39,616 bases of DNA. Source: an uncultured Prevotella sp. Its GTDB lineage: Bacteria > Bacteroidota > Bacteroidia > Bacteroidales > Bacteroidaceae. The notes below the pieces were generated by a model that saw nothing but the letters and a program-made list of their open reading frames with translations, did not search any database and was not told where the DNA came from. Shown one piece after another: positions 18,564 through 26,361 of this stretch. The position numbers and the translations under genes were made by a program. How positions within the stretch are numbered: position 1 is the stretch's first letter; each line of letters begins with the position of its first letter. The DNA is taken from contig CAMOVK010000008.1 in the NCBI GenBank assembly GCA_946627325.1, forward strand, positions 1 through 39,616, read 5' to 3'.

Positions 18564-19490
18564 ATGAAAACCTATTGGAGCACAAACGAAGGACTGCATC
18601 AACTCACAGAGTGGCAGCCAAACTGTTGGATACAGCTGACTTGTCCGACAGAAGAGGAGCAGCGCGAGATGGAGGAGCGTTTCTCTATACCCGACTATTT
18701 CCTCTCCGACATCAGCGACACCGACGAGCGAGCACGTTACGAATACGACGACGGATGGATGCTCATAATCCTGCGCATACCATACGTCAAGGAAATCCGT
18801 TCGAGAACACCATACACAACAGTGCCTCTCGGAATCATACACAAACGCGATGTCACAATAACAGTATGTTTCTATGAAACCAATATGATGATTGACTTTG
18901 TTAGTTATCAGCAGAAGCGTGCTGAAGGATTTACAGACTATGTCGATATGACATTCCGATTGTTTCTCTCATCAGCTGTTTGGTATCTGAAACGACTGAA
19001 ACAAATCAGTACACTCATAGAAAAAGCAAAACGAAACCTCGACCACGACGTCAACAACGAAAGTTTGATAGGTCTATCAAGGTTGCAGGATTCGCTAACT
19101 TATTTCAACACCTCAATAAGGGGTAATGAAAACTTACTTGCAAAACTTAAATTCAAATTGCAAGTTGACGAACTTGATGCCGACCTTATCGAAGACGTAA
19201 ACATCGAGATGTCGCAGGCGAAAGAAATTACCAATATCTACTCCGATATTCTCGAATCGACAATGGACACATATACGTCGATTATCAACAACAATATGAA
19301 CACCATCATGCGAACGCTCACTTCGGTAAGCATTCTCATGATGTTCCCCACGCTTATTGCATCGCTCTTCGGCATGAACCTCGTAAATGGCATGGAAACA
19401 AGCCGTTTCGGATTTCTTGTAGCACTGATAATTTCCATCGGCGTGTCGGGACTCTGTTGGTGGATATTCCGCCGACGCAGACTCATCTGA
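18564..19490 (+). CDS. corA: CorA-family divalent-cation (Mg2+) channel
   Basis: This is a 308-residue inner-membrane protein of the CorA metal-ion transporter family, which forms pentameric Mg2+ (or Co2+/Ni2+) channels. The N-terminal cytoplasmic domain (to about residue 245) is acidic and helix-rich, with the long coiled stalk helix in the region around ETTNIYSDILES-like sequence at residues 210-245. Two membrane helices follow, the first ending with the selectivity motif GMN (residues 270-272, in SLFGMNLVNGM). The C-terminus is the basic FRRRRLI. GGAG lies 9 nt upstream of the chosen ATG. It stands between a structured leader and ftcD, which starts 38 bp downstream, so readthrough into the hut genes is possible. 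Confidence 0.92.
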   Translation: MKTYWSTNEGLHQLTEWQPNCWIQLTCPTEEEQREMEERFSIPDYFLSDISDTDERARYEYDDGWMLIILRIPYVKEIRSRTPYTTVPLGIIHKRDVTITVCFYETNMMIDFVSYQQKRAEGFTDYVDMTFRLFLSSAVWYLKRLKQISTLIEKAKRNLDHDVNNESLIGLSRLQDSLTYFNTSIRGNENLLAKLKFKLQVDELDADLIEDVNIEMSQAKEITNIYSDILESTMDTYTSIINNNMNTIMRTLTSVSILMMFPTLIASLFGMNLVNGMETSRFGFLVALIISIGVSGLCWWIFRRRRLI

Positions 19491-19528
19491 ACAATATAAA
19501 CAATAAATAAAAACCATAATCTACAACA

Positions 19529-21235
19529 ATGGCTATTGAAAAGCAAATCATCGAATGCGTGCCCAATTTCAGTGAGGGACGCAACATGGCAGTAATCAAA
19601 CAGATTACAAACGCTATTGAGAGTGTTAAGGGAGTGAAATTGCTCGATGTTGACCCAGGTGAAGCTACCAATCGCACGGTAGTGACATTCGTTGGCGAGC
19701 CCAGCGATGTAGTGGAAGCTGCTTTCCGCGGTGTGCAAAAAGCAGCAACACTCATAGATATGAGACAGCATCATGGTGCTCACCCACGAATGGGAGCAAC
19801 CGATGTTTGTCCGTTAATACCTGTCAGCGGCATCACTCTCGAAGAGTGCGCAGAATTGGCACGTAAATTGGCAGAAAGAATAGCAAAAGAAGCCAACGTA
19901 CCATGCTACTGCTACGAGGCTGCAGCGTTCACACCAGAGCGTCAGAACCTTGCCGTTTGCCGTGAAGGAGAATACGAAGCTCTCGCCGACAAACTCGCCA
20001 CAGACGGCAAAAAGCCTGATTTCGGAGCTCGCCCATTCGACGAAGGGGTTGCCAGAACAGGATGTACCGCAGTCGGAGCACGCGATTTCCTGATTGCTGT
20101 GAACTACAACTTGAACACCACATCAACACGTCGAGCCAATGCAATAGCATTTGACGTACGCGAAAAAGGTCGCCCACAGCGCGAAGGAGGCTCTCCTGTA
20201 GGCAAGCCTATGAAGGATGACAAAGGGAATACTATAATGATTCCAGGAACACTGAAATCAACAAAAGCAATCGGATGGTTCATTGATGAATACGGAATAG
20301 CACAGGTGTCGATGAACATTACAAATATCAACGTTACTCCGCTTCATGTAGCTTTCGACGAAGTATGCAGATGCGCACAGAACCGCGGTATTCGTGTTAC
20401 AGGTACAGAAATAGTAGGACTAATTCCTAAACGAACACTTATCGAAGCTGGAAAATACTTCCTCGAAAAGCAAAATCGTTCGGTTGGAATACCAGAAAAC
20501 GACATTATCGACATCGCCATACATTCAATGGGACTGTCAGACCTAAAACCTTTCAATCCAAGAGAGAAAGTAATTGAGTTCCTTCTCGAAGATGCACAAA
20601 CAGAATCGAAGAAACTTATCGACCTCACAGTTAAGGGATTTGCAGAGGAAACATCGCGCGAAAGTCCTGCACCTGGCGGAGGTACAATTTCTGCATATAT
20701 GGGAGCATTAGGCGCAGCATTAGGAACAATGGTTGCAAACCTATCAAGCCACAAAGCTGGTTGGGATGCTCGTTGGAAAGAATTCAGCGAATGGGCAGAC
20801 AAAGGTCAGGCTATCCAAACAGAATTGCTGCACCTTGTAGATGAAGACACCGAAGCATTTAACCGCATAATGGAGGCATTCGGACTACCTAAGAAGACCG
20901 ATGAAGAGAAAGCAGCACGCTCAGAGGCTATTCAAGCGGCAACGCTATATGCCACAGAGGTGCCTCTCCACACAATGAAAGCATCGTTCAAGGCTTTCGA
21001 AATTTGCAAAGCAATGGCTGCAGAGGGCAATCCAAACAGCGTAAGCGACGCTGGAGTCGGAGCCTTAGCTGCACGTGCAGCAGTGCTCGGAGCAGGTCTG
21101 AATGTAAAAATCAACGCAGCATCACTCAAAGACCGCACCTTTGCCGACAAACTCATTGCAGAAGCAAATGAACTAATTGCTAAAGCAAACGAGGAAGAAA
21201 AAGCGATAATGGAAATCGTAGAAAGCAAATTATAA
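19529..21235 (+). CDS. ftcD: Bifunctional glutamate formiminotransferase / formimidoyl-THF cyclodeaminase
   Basis: This 568-residue protein is a natural fusion, as in mammals. The N-terminal formiminotransferase (residues 1 to about 330) moves the formimino group of N-formiminoglutamate to tetrahydrofolate, leaving glutamate; ECVPNFSEGRN and DMRQHHGAHPRMGATDVCP are its signatures, with His81, His82 and His85. The C-terminal cyclodeaminase (about 345-568) releases ammonia to give methenyl-THF; ESPAPGGGTISAYMGALGAA and the acidic VDEDTEAFNRIMEAF region (around residue 440) mark it. It performs the last step of the hut pathway. It is 38 bp after corA and 35 bp before hutU, with no clear promoter between hut genes, so ftcD-hutU-hutH is likely one transcript. 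Confidence 0.95.
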   Translation: MAIEKQIIECVPNFSEGRNMAVIKQITNAIESVKGVKLLDVDPGEATNRTVVTFVGEPSDVVEAAFRGVQKAATLIDMRQHHGAHPRMGATDVCPLIPVSGITLEECAELARKLAERIAKEANVPCYCYEAAAFTPERQNLAVCREGEYEALADKLATDGKKPDFGARPFDEGVARTGCTAVGARDFLIAVNYNLNTTSTRRANAIAFDVREKGRPQREGGSPVGKPMKDDKGNTIMIPGTLKSTKAIGWFIDEYGIAQVSMNITNINVTPLHVAFDEVCRCAQNRGIRVTGTEIVGLIPKRTLIEAGKYFLEKQNRSVGIPENDIIDIAIHSMGLSDLKPFNPREKVIEFLLEDAQTESKKLIDLTVKGFAEETSRESPAPGGGTISAYMGALGAALGTMVANLSSHKAGWDARWKEFSEWADKGQAIQTELLHLVDEDTEAFNRIMEAFGLPKKTDEEKAARSEAIQAATLYATEVPLHTMKASFKAFEICKAMAAEGNPNSVSDAGVGALAARAAVLGAGLNVKINAASLKDRTFADKLIAEANELIAKANEEEKAIMEIVESKL

Positions 21236-21270
21236 GAACATCAACTTGTCAAATATAAGATTATAACTAT

Positions 21271-23268
21271 ATGACTAACGCAGAATTTAGAGCAGAACTC
21301 GTGCAGGGCATACCACAAACCCTACCCGAAATGCCTGCATACGACAAAGAAATAAATCACGCTCCGAAACGGAAGGACATTCTAACAGCAGACCAAAAGC
21401 GTCTCGCACTGCGCAATGCCCTGCGCTATTTTCCAAAACATCTTCACAAAGACCTTGCTCCAGAGTTTGCTAAGGAACTTCACGACTACGGCAGAATTTA
21501 TATGTACCGCTATCGCCCTACATACGAAATGTATGCTCGTCCCGTAGATGATTATCCACACAAGAGTCGTCAAGCAGCTGCTATCATGATGATGATACAG
21601 AACAACCTTGACCCCCGAGTGGCTCAACACCCTCACGAACTGATTACCTACGGGGGCAATGGAGCTGTTTTTCAGAACTGGGCACAGTACCGACTTGTGA
21701 TGAAATACCTATCTGAAATGACTGATGAGCAAACCCTAGTCATGTATAGTGGCCATCCCTTAGGATTATTCCCATCACATAAAAACGCACCGCGAGTTGT
21801 AGTTACAAACGGAATGGTTATTCCAAACTATTCTAAACCCGATGATTGGGAGCGCGACAATGCGCTCGGCGTTAGCCAATATGGTCAAATGACTGCAGGC
21901 TCTTATATGTATATCGGTCCGCAAGGTATCGTTCATGGAACAACTATCACAGTGCTAAACGCTGCACGCAAGGTTGGTGGCGACAACATGAAACTGTTTG
22001 TTACTGCTGGACTTGGAGGTATGTCAGGAGCACAGCCTAAGGCTGGTAACATAGCAGGAGTGGTCAGCGTTACAGCAGAAATCAATCCTTTAGCTGCCGA
22101 AAAACGACATGAGCAAGGCTGGGTTGATGAACTTCACTACGACCTTGATGAACTAATTCCTGCCATTCGCAAGGCTGTAGAAGAGCGCAAAGTGGTTTCT
22201 ATGGCTTATGTTGGCAATGTAGTTGACCTCTGGGAGCGTCTTGCAAAGGAGAACATACGAGTAGATTTGGGTAGTGATCAGACATCGCTCCACAATCCAT
22301 GGGCTGGTGGTTACTATCCTGTTGGCTACTCTCTCGAAGAGTCGAAACGCATGATGGCTGACGAACCTGAGCGTTTCAAGGAGGCTGTGCAAGAGTCGTT
22401 GCGCCGTCAGGTGGCAGCAATCAACAAACTGACCGATGCAGGTATGTATTTCTTCGATTATGGAAACGCTTTCCTTCTCGAGTCGGGACGCGCAGGAGCA
22501 GACATTTTCAAACAAGATGGAACATTCCGCTATCCATCGTATGTGCAAGACATAATGGGACCGATGTTCTTCGACTACGGCTTCGGACCATTCCGCTGGG
22601 TTTGTGCTTCAGGCAATCCAAAAGATTTGGAGACCACAGACCGCTTGGCTGCAGAGGTACTTGAAGATATAAGAAAAACTGCTCCCGCAGATATTTGTGG
22701 TCAGATGGACGACAATATCCATTGGATTAAGGAAGCTGGACGCAATCATCTCGTAGTTGGTTCACAAGCTCGAATACTTTATGCCGATGCTGAAGGACGT
22801 ACTAAGATTGCCCTTGCCTTCAACAAAGCCATTAAGGAAGGTGTGCTCTCAGGACCCGTTGTGCTTGGAAGAGACCACCACGACGTGTCGGGCACAGACT
22901 CTCCTTTCCGTGAAACTTCAAACATTTACGATGGTTCGCAGTTCTGCGCCGATATGGCTGTACATAATGTCATCGGCGACTCGTTCCGCGGAGCCACTTG
23001 GGTTAGCATCCACAATGGTGGCGGAGTTGGTTGGGGTGAAGTCATCAATGGTGGATTCGGAATGGTTATCGATGGTTCCGAAGACAGCGAGCGCCACATA
23101 CGTGAAATGCTTTTCTGGGATGTAAACAATGGTATAACACGCCGTGCATGGGCTCGCAATAAAGGTTCTATCGATGCGATAAAACGAGAAATGGAGCGAA
23201 CACCTAACTTCTGCGTCACATTGCCAGAATTTGTCGATGACGAAATAATTAATTCAGTATCGTTCTGA
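21271..23268 (+). CDS. hutU: Urocanate hydratase, long form
   Basis: This is a 665-residue NAD+-dependent urocanase that converts urocanate to imidazolonepropionate. Typical segments are LITYGGNGAVFQNWAQYRLV, LYSGHPLG-like LVMYSGHPLGLFPSH, AGLGGMSGAQPKAG (NAD+ binding), SDQTSLHNPWAGGYYPVG and GPVVLGRDHHDVSGTDSPFR. The short bacterial form (about 555 residues) lacks roughly 100 residues present here; this length resembles the eukaryotic and Bacteroidales type. It lies between ftcD and hutH in the histidine utilisation operon. Confidence 0.95.
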   Translation: MTNAEFRAELVQGIPQTLPEMPAYDKEINHAPKRKDILTADQKRLALRNALRYFPKHLHKDLAPEFAKELHDYGRIYMYRYRPTYEMYARPVDDYPHKSRQAAAIMMMIQNNLDPRVAQHPHELITYGGNGAVFQNWAQYRLVMKYLSEMTDEQTLVMYSGHPLGLFPSHKNAPRVVVTNGMVIPNYSKPDDWERDNALGVSQYGQMTAGSYMYIGPQGIVHGTTITVLNAARKVGGDNMKLFVTAGLGGMSGAQPKAGNIAGVVSVTAEINPLAAEKRHEQGWVDELHYDLDELIPAIRKAVEERKVVSMAYVGNVVDLWERLAKENIRVDLGSDQTSLHNPWAGGYYPVGYSLEESKRMMADEPERFKEAVQESLRRQVAAINKLTDAGMYFFDYGNAFLLESGRAGADIFKQDGTFRYPSYVQDIMGPMFFDYGFGPFRWVCASGNPKDLETTDRLAAEVLEDIRKTAPADICGQMDDNIHWIKEAGRNHLVVGSQARILYADAEGRTKIALAFNKAIKEGVLSGPVVLGRDHHDVSGTDSPFRETSNIYDGSQFCADMAVHNVIGDSFRGATWVSIHNGGGVGWGEVINGGFGMVIDGSEDSERHIREMLFWDVNNGITRRAWARNKGSIDAIKREMERTPNFCVTLPEFVDDEIINSVSF

Positions 23269-23327
23269 TTAATCCACATATCTAATTGTTCAACCTTTTA
23301 ATTCGTTAAACCTTTTAACCTTTACAC

Positions 23328-24809
23328 ATGAACATACATCAAATTAGTGCCGAACATCTCACGATAGAGAAGATTGGCGAGATTATCCAGGGCGGATACA
23401 AGTTGGAACTAAGCGACGATGCACGTCAGCGCATCACTCACTGCCGTGAGTACTTAGATAAAAAAGTGGCTGAAAGTCAAGTGCCCATCTATGGTGTTAC
23501 CACAGGATTCGGTTCGCTTTGCAAGATTTCTATCAGCGAAGACCAACTATCTCAGTTGCAAATCAATCTTATGATGTCGCACGCGTGCGGCACAGGTGAG
23601 CGCGTCAGAAATGAGATAGTTAAAATAATGCTTCTATTGAAAATTCAGTCGCTCTCATACGGCTACTCTGGTAGCAAACTCGACACCGTTGAACGCTTAA
23701 TCAATTTCTTTAACAACGACATTTATCCTATTGTGTACCAGCAAGGTTCAGTCGGTGCTTCAGGTGATTTAGTACCCCTCGCTCATCTCTGTTTGCCACT
23801 CTGCGGACTGGGAGAAGTGGAGATAAACGGCGAGATTTTGACAGGCGAAGAAATGAACAAACGTATGGGTTGGGAGCCTATTCGTCTTGGCTCGAAAGAG
23901 GGTCTGGCATTGCTCAATGGTACACAAAATATGAGTTCACACGCTGTGTGGTCTCTACTTCGTTCAAAGCGACTGATAGAATGGGGCGATAAGATTGCAG
24001 CAATGTCGTTTGAAGCATACGACGGACGAGTAGAACCCTTTACTCTCGCTGTACATACAGTGCGTCCGCACAAAGGACAGATTGATACAGCCATTGCCAT
24101 GAGCAACATTTTGGAAGGTTCAGAGATGACCCAACAGCCTAAAGAAAATGTACAAGACCCCTACTCTTTCCGTTGTATTCCTCAAGTGCATGGTACAGTG
24201 AAGGACACTTACAACTATGTAGCATCTGTAGTAACAACAGAAATCAACTCGGCAACTGACAATCCTACCGTTTGTCCCGACGAAGACTTGATTATCTCTG
24301 CTGGCAATTTCCATGGCGAGCCAATAGCATTGCCCATGGATTTCATGGCTATAGCACTGAACGAACTTGGCAGCATCTCTGAGCGTCGAACATACAAACT
24401 CGTATCAGGAACACGCAACCTGCCTTCCTTCCTTGTAGCTAAGCCTGGCGTGAACAGTGGATTTATGATTCCTCAATATACCGCGGCAGCCATTGCAAGC
24501 CAATCGAAGACACTCTGCATGCCGTCATCTGCCGATACGATACCTACCTCGCAAGGACAGGAAGACCATGTTTCGATGGGTGCCAACGCTGCGACGAAAC
24601 TCGTACGAATAGTAGAGAACACCGAGAGAATACTCGCTATCGAGTTATTCAACGCTGCTCAGGCTCTCGATTTCCGCCGTCCGCTCAAGTCGTCGCCTAT
24701 CATAGAGAAGTTACACGCAGATTTCCGCCGTGTCGTACCATTCATTACCGACGACGTAGTGATGTATCCACACATAGCGGCAGCCGTGAAATTCCTGCAA
24801 GAGAACTAA
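23328..24809 (+). CDS. hutH: Histidine ammonia-lyase
   Basis: This 493-residue enzyme removes ammonia from histidine to give trans-urocanate, the first step of histidine breakdown. The self-formed MIO cofactor comes from Ala144-Ser145-Gly146 in QQGSVGASGDLVPLAHL. Tyr55 in PIYGVTTGFGSL, LLNGTQNMSSHAVWSLL and the late GQEDHVSMGANAATKL are further family marks. The start follows a short A/T-rich spacer of 59 bp after hutU that contains repeated CCTTTTAA-like words. A long hairpin terminator lies about 90 bp past the stop, closing the hut transcript. Confidence 0.96.
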   Translation: MNIHQISAEHLTIEKIGEIIQGGYKLELSDDARQRITHCREYLDKKVAESQVPIYGVTTGFGSLCKISISEDQLSQLQINLMMSHACGTGERVRNEIVKIMLLLKIQSLSYGYSGSKLDTVERLINFFNNDIYPIVYQQGSVGASGDLVPLAHLCLPLCGLGEVEINGEILTGEEMNKRMGWEPIRLGSKEGLALLNGTQNMSSHAVWSLLRSKRLIEWGDKIAAMSFEAYDGRVEPFTLAVHTVRPHKGQIDTAIAMSNILEGSEMTQQPKENVQDPYSFRCIPQVHGTVKDTYNYVASVVTTEINSATDNPTVCPDEDLIISAGNFHGEPIALPMDFMAIALNELGSISERRTYKLVSGTRNLPSFLVAKPGVNSGFMIPQYTAAAIASQSKTLCMPSSADTIPTSQGQEDHVSMGANAATKLVRIVENTERILAIELFNAAQALDFRRPLKSSPIIEKLHADFRRVVPFITDDVVMYPHIAAAVKFLQEN

Positions 24810-24896
24810 CGCGACACTCCACTGCCACACATAGATTAATAAGTCTATAGCAGGCAGGAGGCTCGCGACGGACAAAAGACAATTGACAACTACGAT

Positions 24897-24950
24897 AATG
24901 CTTTCCGATTTTCTGAGTTATTTTTCAGAACTTCGGAAAGCATTTTTTTA
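24897..24950 (+). terminator. Terminator of the hut transcript
   Basis: A 12-nt arm AATGCTTTCCGA (24897-24908) pairs with TCGGAAAGCATT (24933-24944), and the loop carries a second inverted repeat, TTCTGA with TCAGAA. T residues follow to about 24948. A nested hairpin this long is a strong candidate for 3' end formation. Confidence 0.8.
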
Positions 24951-25190
24951 TTTTTACCTCTTTTTTTCAACTTTTCGTTTGCAAAAATCAACGCTTTCAA
25001 AAAGGTAAAAAGTCCATTCTTATACCAACATATTTTACCCTTTGATACGAATCTTACCTCGTGACAACACCCTAACATCCACCCGAACTCTTGCATCAAC
25101 AGGAGTGATTTAACATAGTCAGGAACACCGATAAACCATGGCTGGCACATACCAATATTGTCTATTAAATTCGGCTTCTAATAAGCACAT
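24951..25190. other. Gene-free spacer between hutH and the DAHP synthase gene
   Basis: Between the hut terminator and the next promoter I see no convincing gene, repeat or RNA. A minus-strand frame of 86 codons (25150-24890) has no recognisable family, no promoter, and ends inside the terminator hairpin, so it is probably chance. Confidence 0.55.
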
Positions 25191-25192
25191 TA

Positions 25193-25224
25193 CTTGTTAA
25201 CTTAAAAAAAATTATTACATTTGC
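25193..25224 (+). promoter_or_regulatory. Promoter of the DAHP synthase operon
   Basis: CTTG at 25193-25196 and TACATTTGC at 25216-25224 form a -33/-7 pair with a 19-bp spacer. The start of transcription should be near 25231, about 60 nt before the ATG at 25291. Confidence 0.7.
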
Positions 25225-25290
25225 AACACTTACGAATAGTGGTGTTACATTGAAACAAACTTATTAATGCTCATCAATCTAATTTAGAGC

Positions 25291-26349
25291 ATGATTGAAA
25301 ACGACAACATACAACATACAGCATGGGTGTTTGAACTCATTGCTGGTCCGTGTGCTGCAGAATCAGAAACGCAGGTGATGGCAATAGCCCATGATTTACA
25401 CAGGCTGGGTGTAAAGACGATGCGTGCCGGAGTGTGGAAGCCACGAACTAAACCCGGTTCGTTTGAGGGTATCGGCAGCAATGCTCTCGTTTGGTTGCAA
25501 CAGGCGTCAGTCGAAACAGGCATTCAGATGGCAACCGAAGTTGCCACTCCAGACCATGTGGAGCAATGCTTACGACACGATATACGCACTCTTTGGATAG
25601 GTGCTCGCACAGCTACCAACCCCTTTGCCGTACAAGCCATAGCTGATGCCCTGCGCGGAACGTCGGTAAGAGTTTTGATAAAAAATCCTGTAAGCCCCGA
25701 CGTTGACCTATGGATAGGCGCAATCGAGCGCATTAGCGAAGCAGGGATAAGCGATGTAGCTGCCGTTCATCGAGGATTTTCGCTCTTTGGCGAAAAGATT
25801 TATCGCAACGCTCCCATGTGGCAAATCCCCATCGAATTGCGACGCAGAATGCCACAACTGCCTATAATTTGCGATCCAAGTCACATAGGCGGCAGACGCG
25901 ACCTCATCCTCCCACTGGCTCAAGAAGCACTCGACCTGGGATGCGACGGACTGATGATTGAGTGCCATAATAATCCAGACAAGGCTCTAAGCGATGCCAA
26001 GCAACAATTGACCCCCGACTGTCTAAAGACAATTTTACAACAACTACACACTCGCGACCGTATAAACTACGCGGAAGACCTCGAAGCGTTACGACGCGAC
26101 ATCGACATTATCGACAACCAACTCATCGACATTCTGGCGCAGCGTATGGACATCTCCAGACGCATAGGAAAGTATAAACTTAAAAAAAACATAACTATCC
26201 TGCAAGCTGCACGCTACAACGACATTCTCGACAGGCGGACTGCCGAAGGCGAGAAACGTCAATTATCAGCAGAATTCATACGCCGACTTTTTGCCGACAT
26301 ACACGAAGAGAGCGTCAGACAACAGGTTGGATTAGAACGAGAAAAATAA
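25291..26349 (+). CDS. Bifunctional DAHP synthase / chorismate mutase (AroQ type)
   Basis: The 352-residue protein fuses two shikimate-pathway activities. Residues 10 to about 255 are a type I-beta DAHP synthase (PEP plus erythrose-4-phosphate to DAHP): LIAGPCAAES (16-25), MRAGVWKPRTKPGSFEG, IKNPVSPD and IICDPSHIGGRR. Residues about 262-345 form an all-helical AroQ chorismate mutase (chorismate to prephenate): LEALRRDIDIIDNQLIDILA, RRIGKYKLKKN and the C-terminal helix around FIRRLFADIHEESVRQQ. In such fusions the mutase domain also mediates feedback by prephenate or chorismate. The protein is cytoplasmic. A hexosaminidase gene starts 12 nt downstream in apparent operon. No other aro gene is in the window. 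Confidence 0.93.
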   Translation: MIENDNIQHTAWVFELIAGPCAAESETQVMAIAHDLHRLGVKTMRAGVWKPRTKPGSFEGIGSNALVWLQQASVETGIQMATEVATPDHVEQCLRHDIRTLWIGARTATNPFAVQAIADALRGTSVRVLIKNPVSPDVDLWIGAIERISEAGISDVAAVHRGFSLFGEKIYRNAPMWQIPIELRRRMPQLPIICDPSHIGGRRDLILPLAQEALDLGCDGLMIECHNNPDKALSDAKQQLTPDCLKTILQQLHTRDRINYAEDLEALRRDIDIIDNQLIDILAQRMDISRRIGKYKLKKNITILQAARYNDILDRRTAEGEKRQLSAEFIRRLFADIHEESVRQQVGLEREK

Positions 26350-26361
26350 AGATTTACCATT

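Noticed and set aside
18494..18877. 127-codon plus-strand frame starting with MKRVRIKARR and overlapping corA
   Set aside because: Most of it lies out of frame inside corA and reads as Arg-rich shadow sequence. Its ATG may matter for reinitiation, but I do not call a gene.
24890..25150. Minus-strand 86-codon frame between hutH and the DAHP synthase gene
   Set aside because: No family resemblance, no minus-strand promoter, and its 3' end is made from the hut terminator hairpin.
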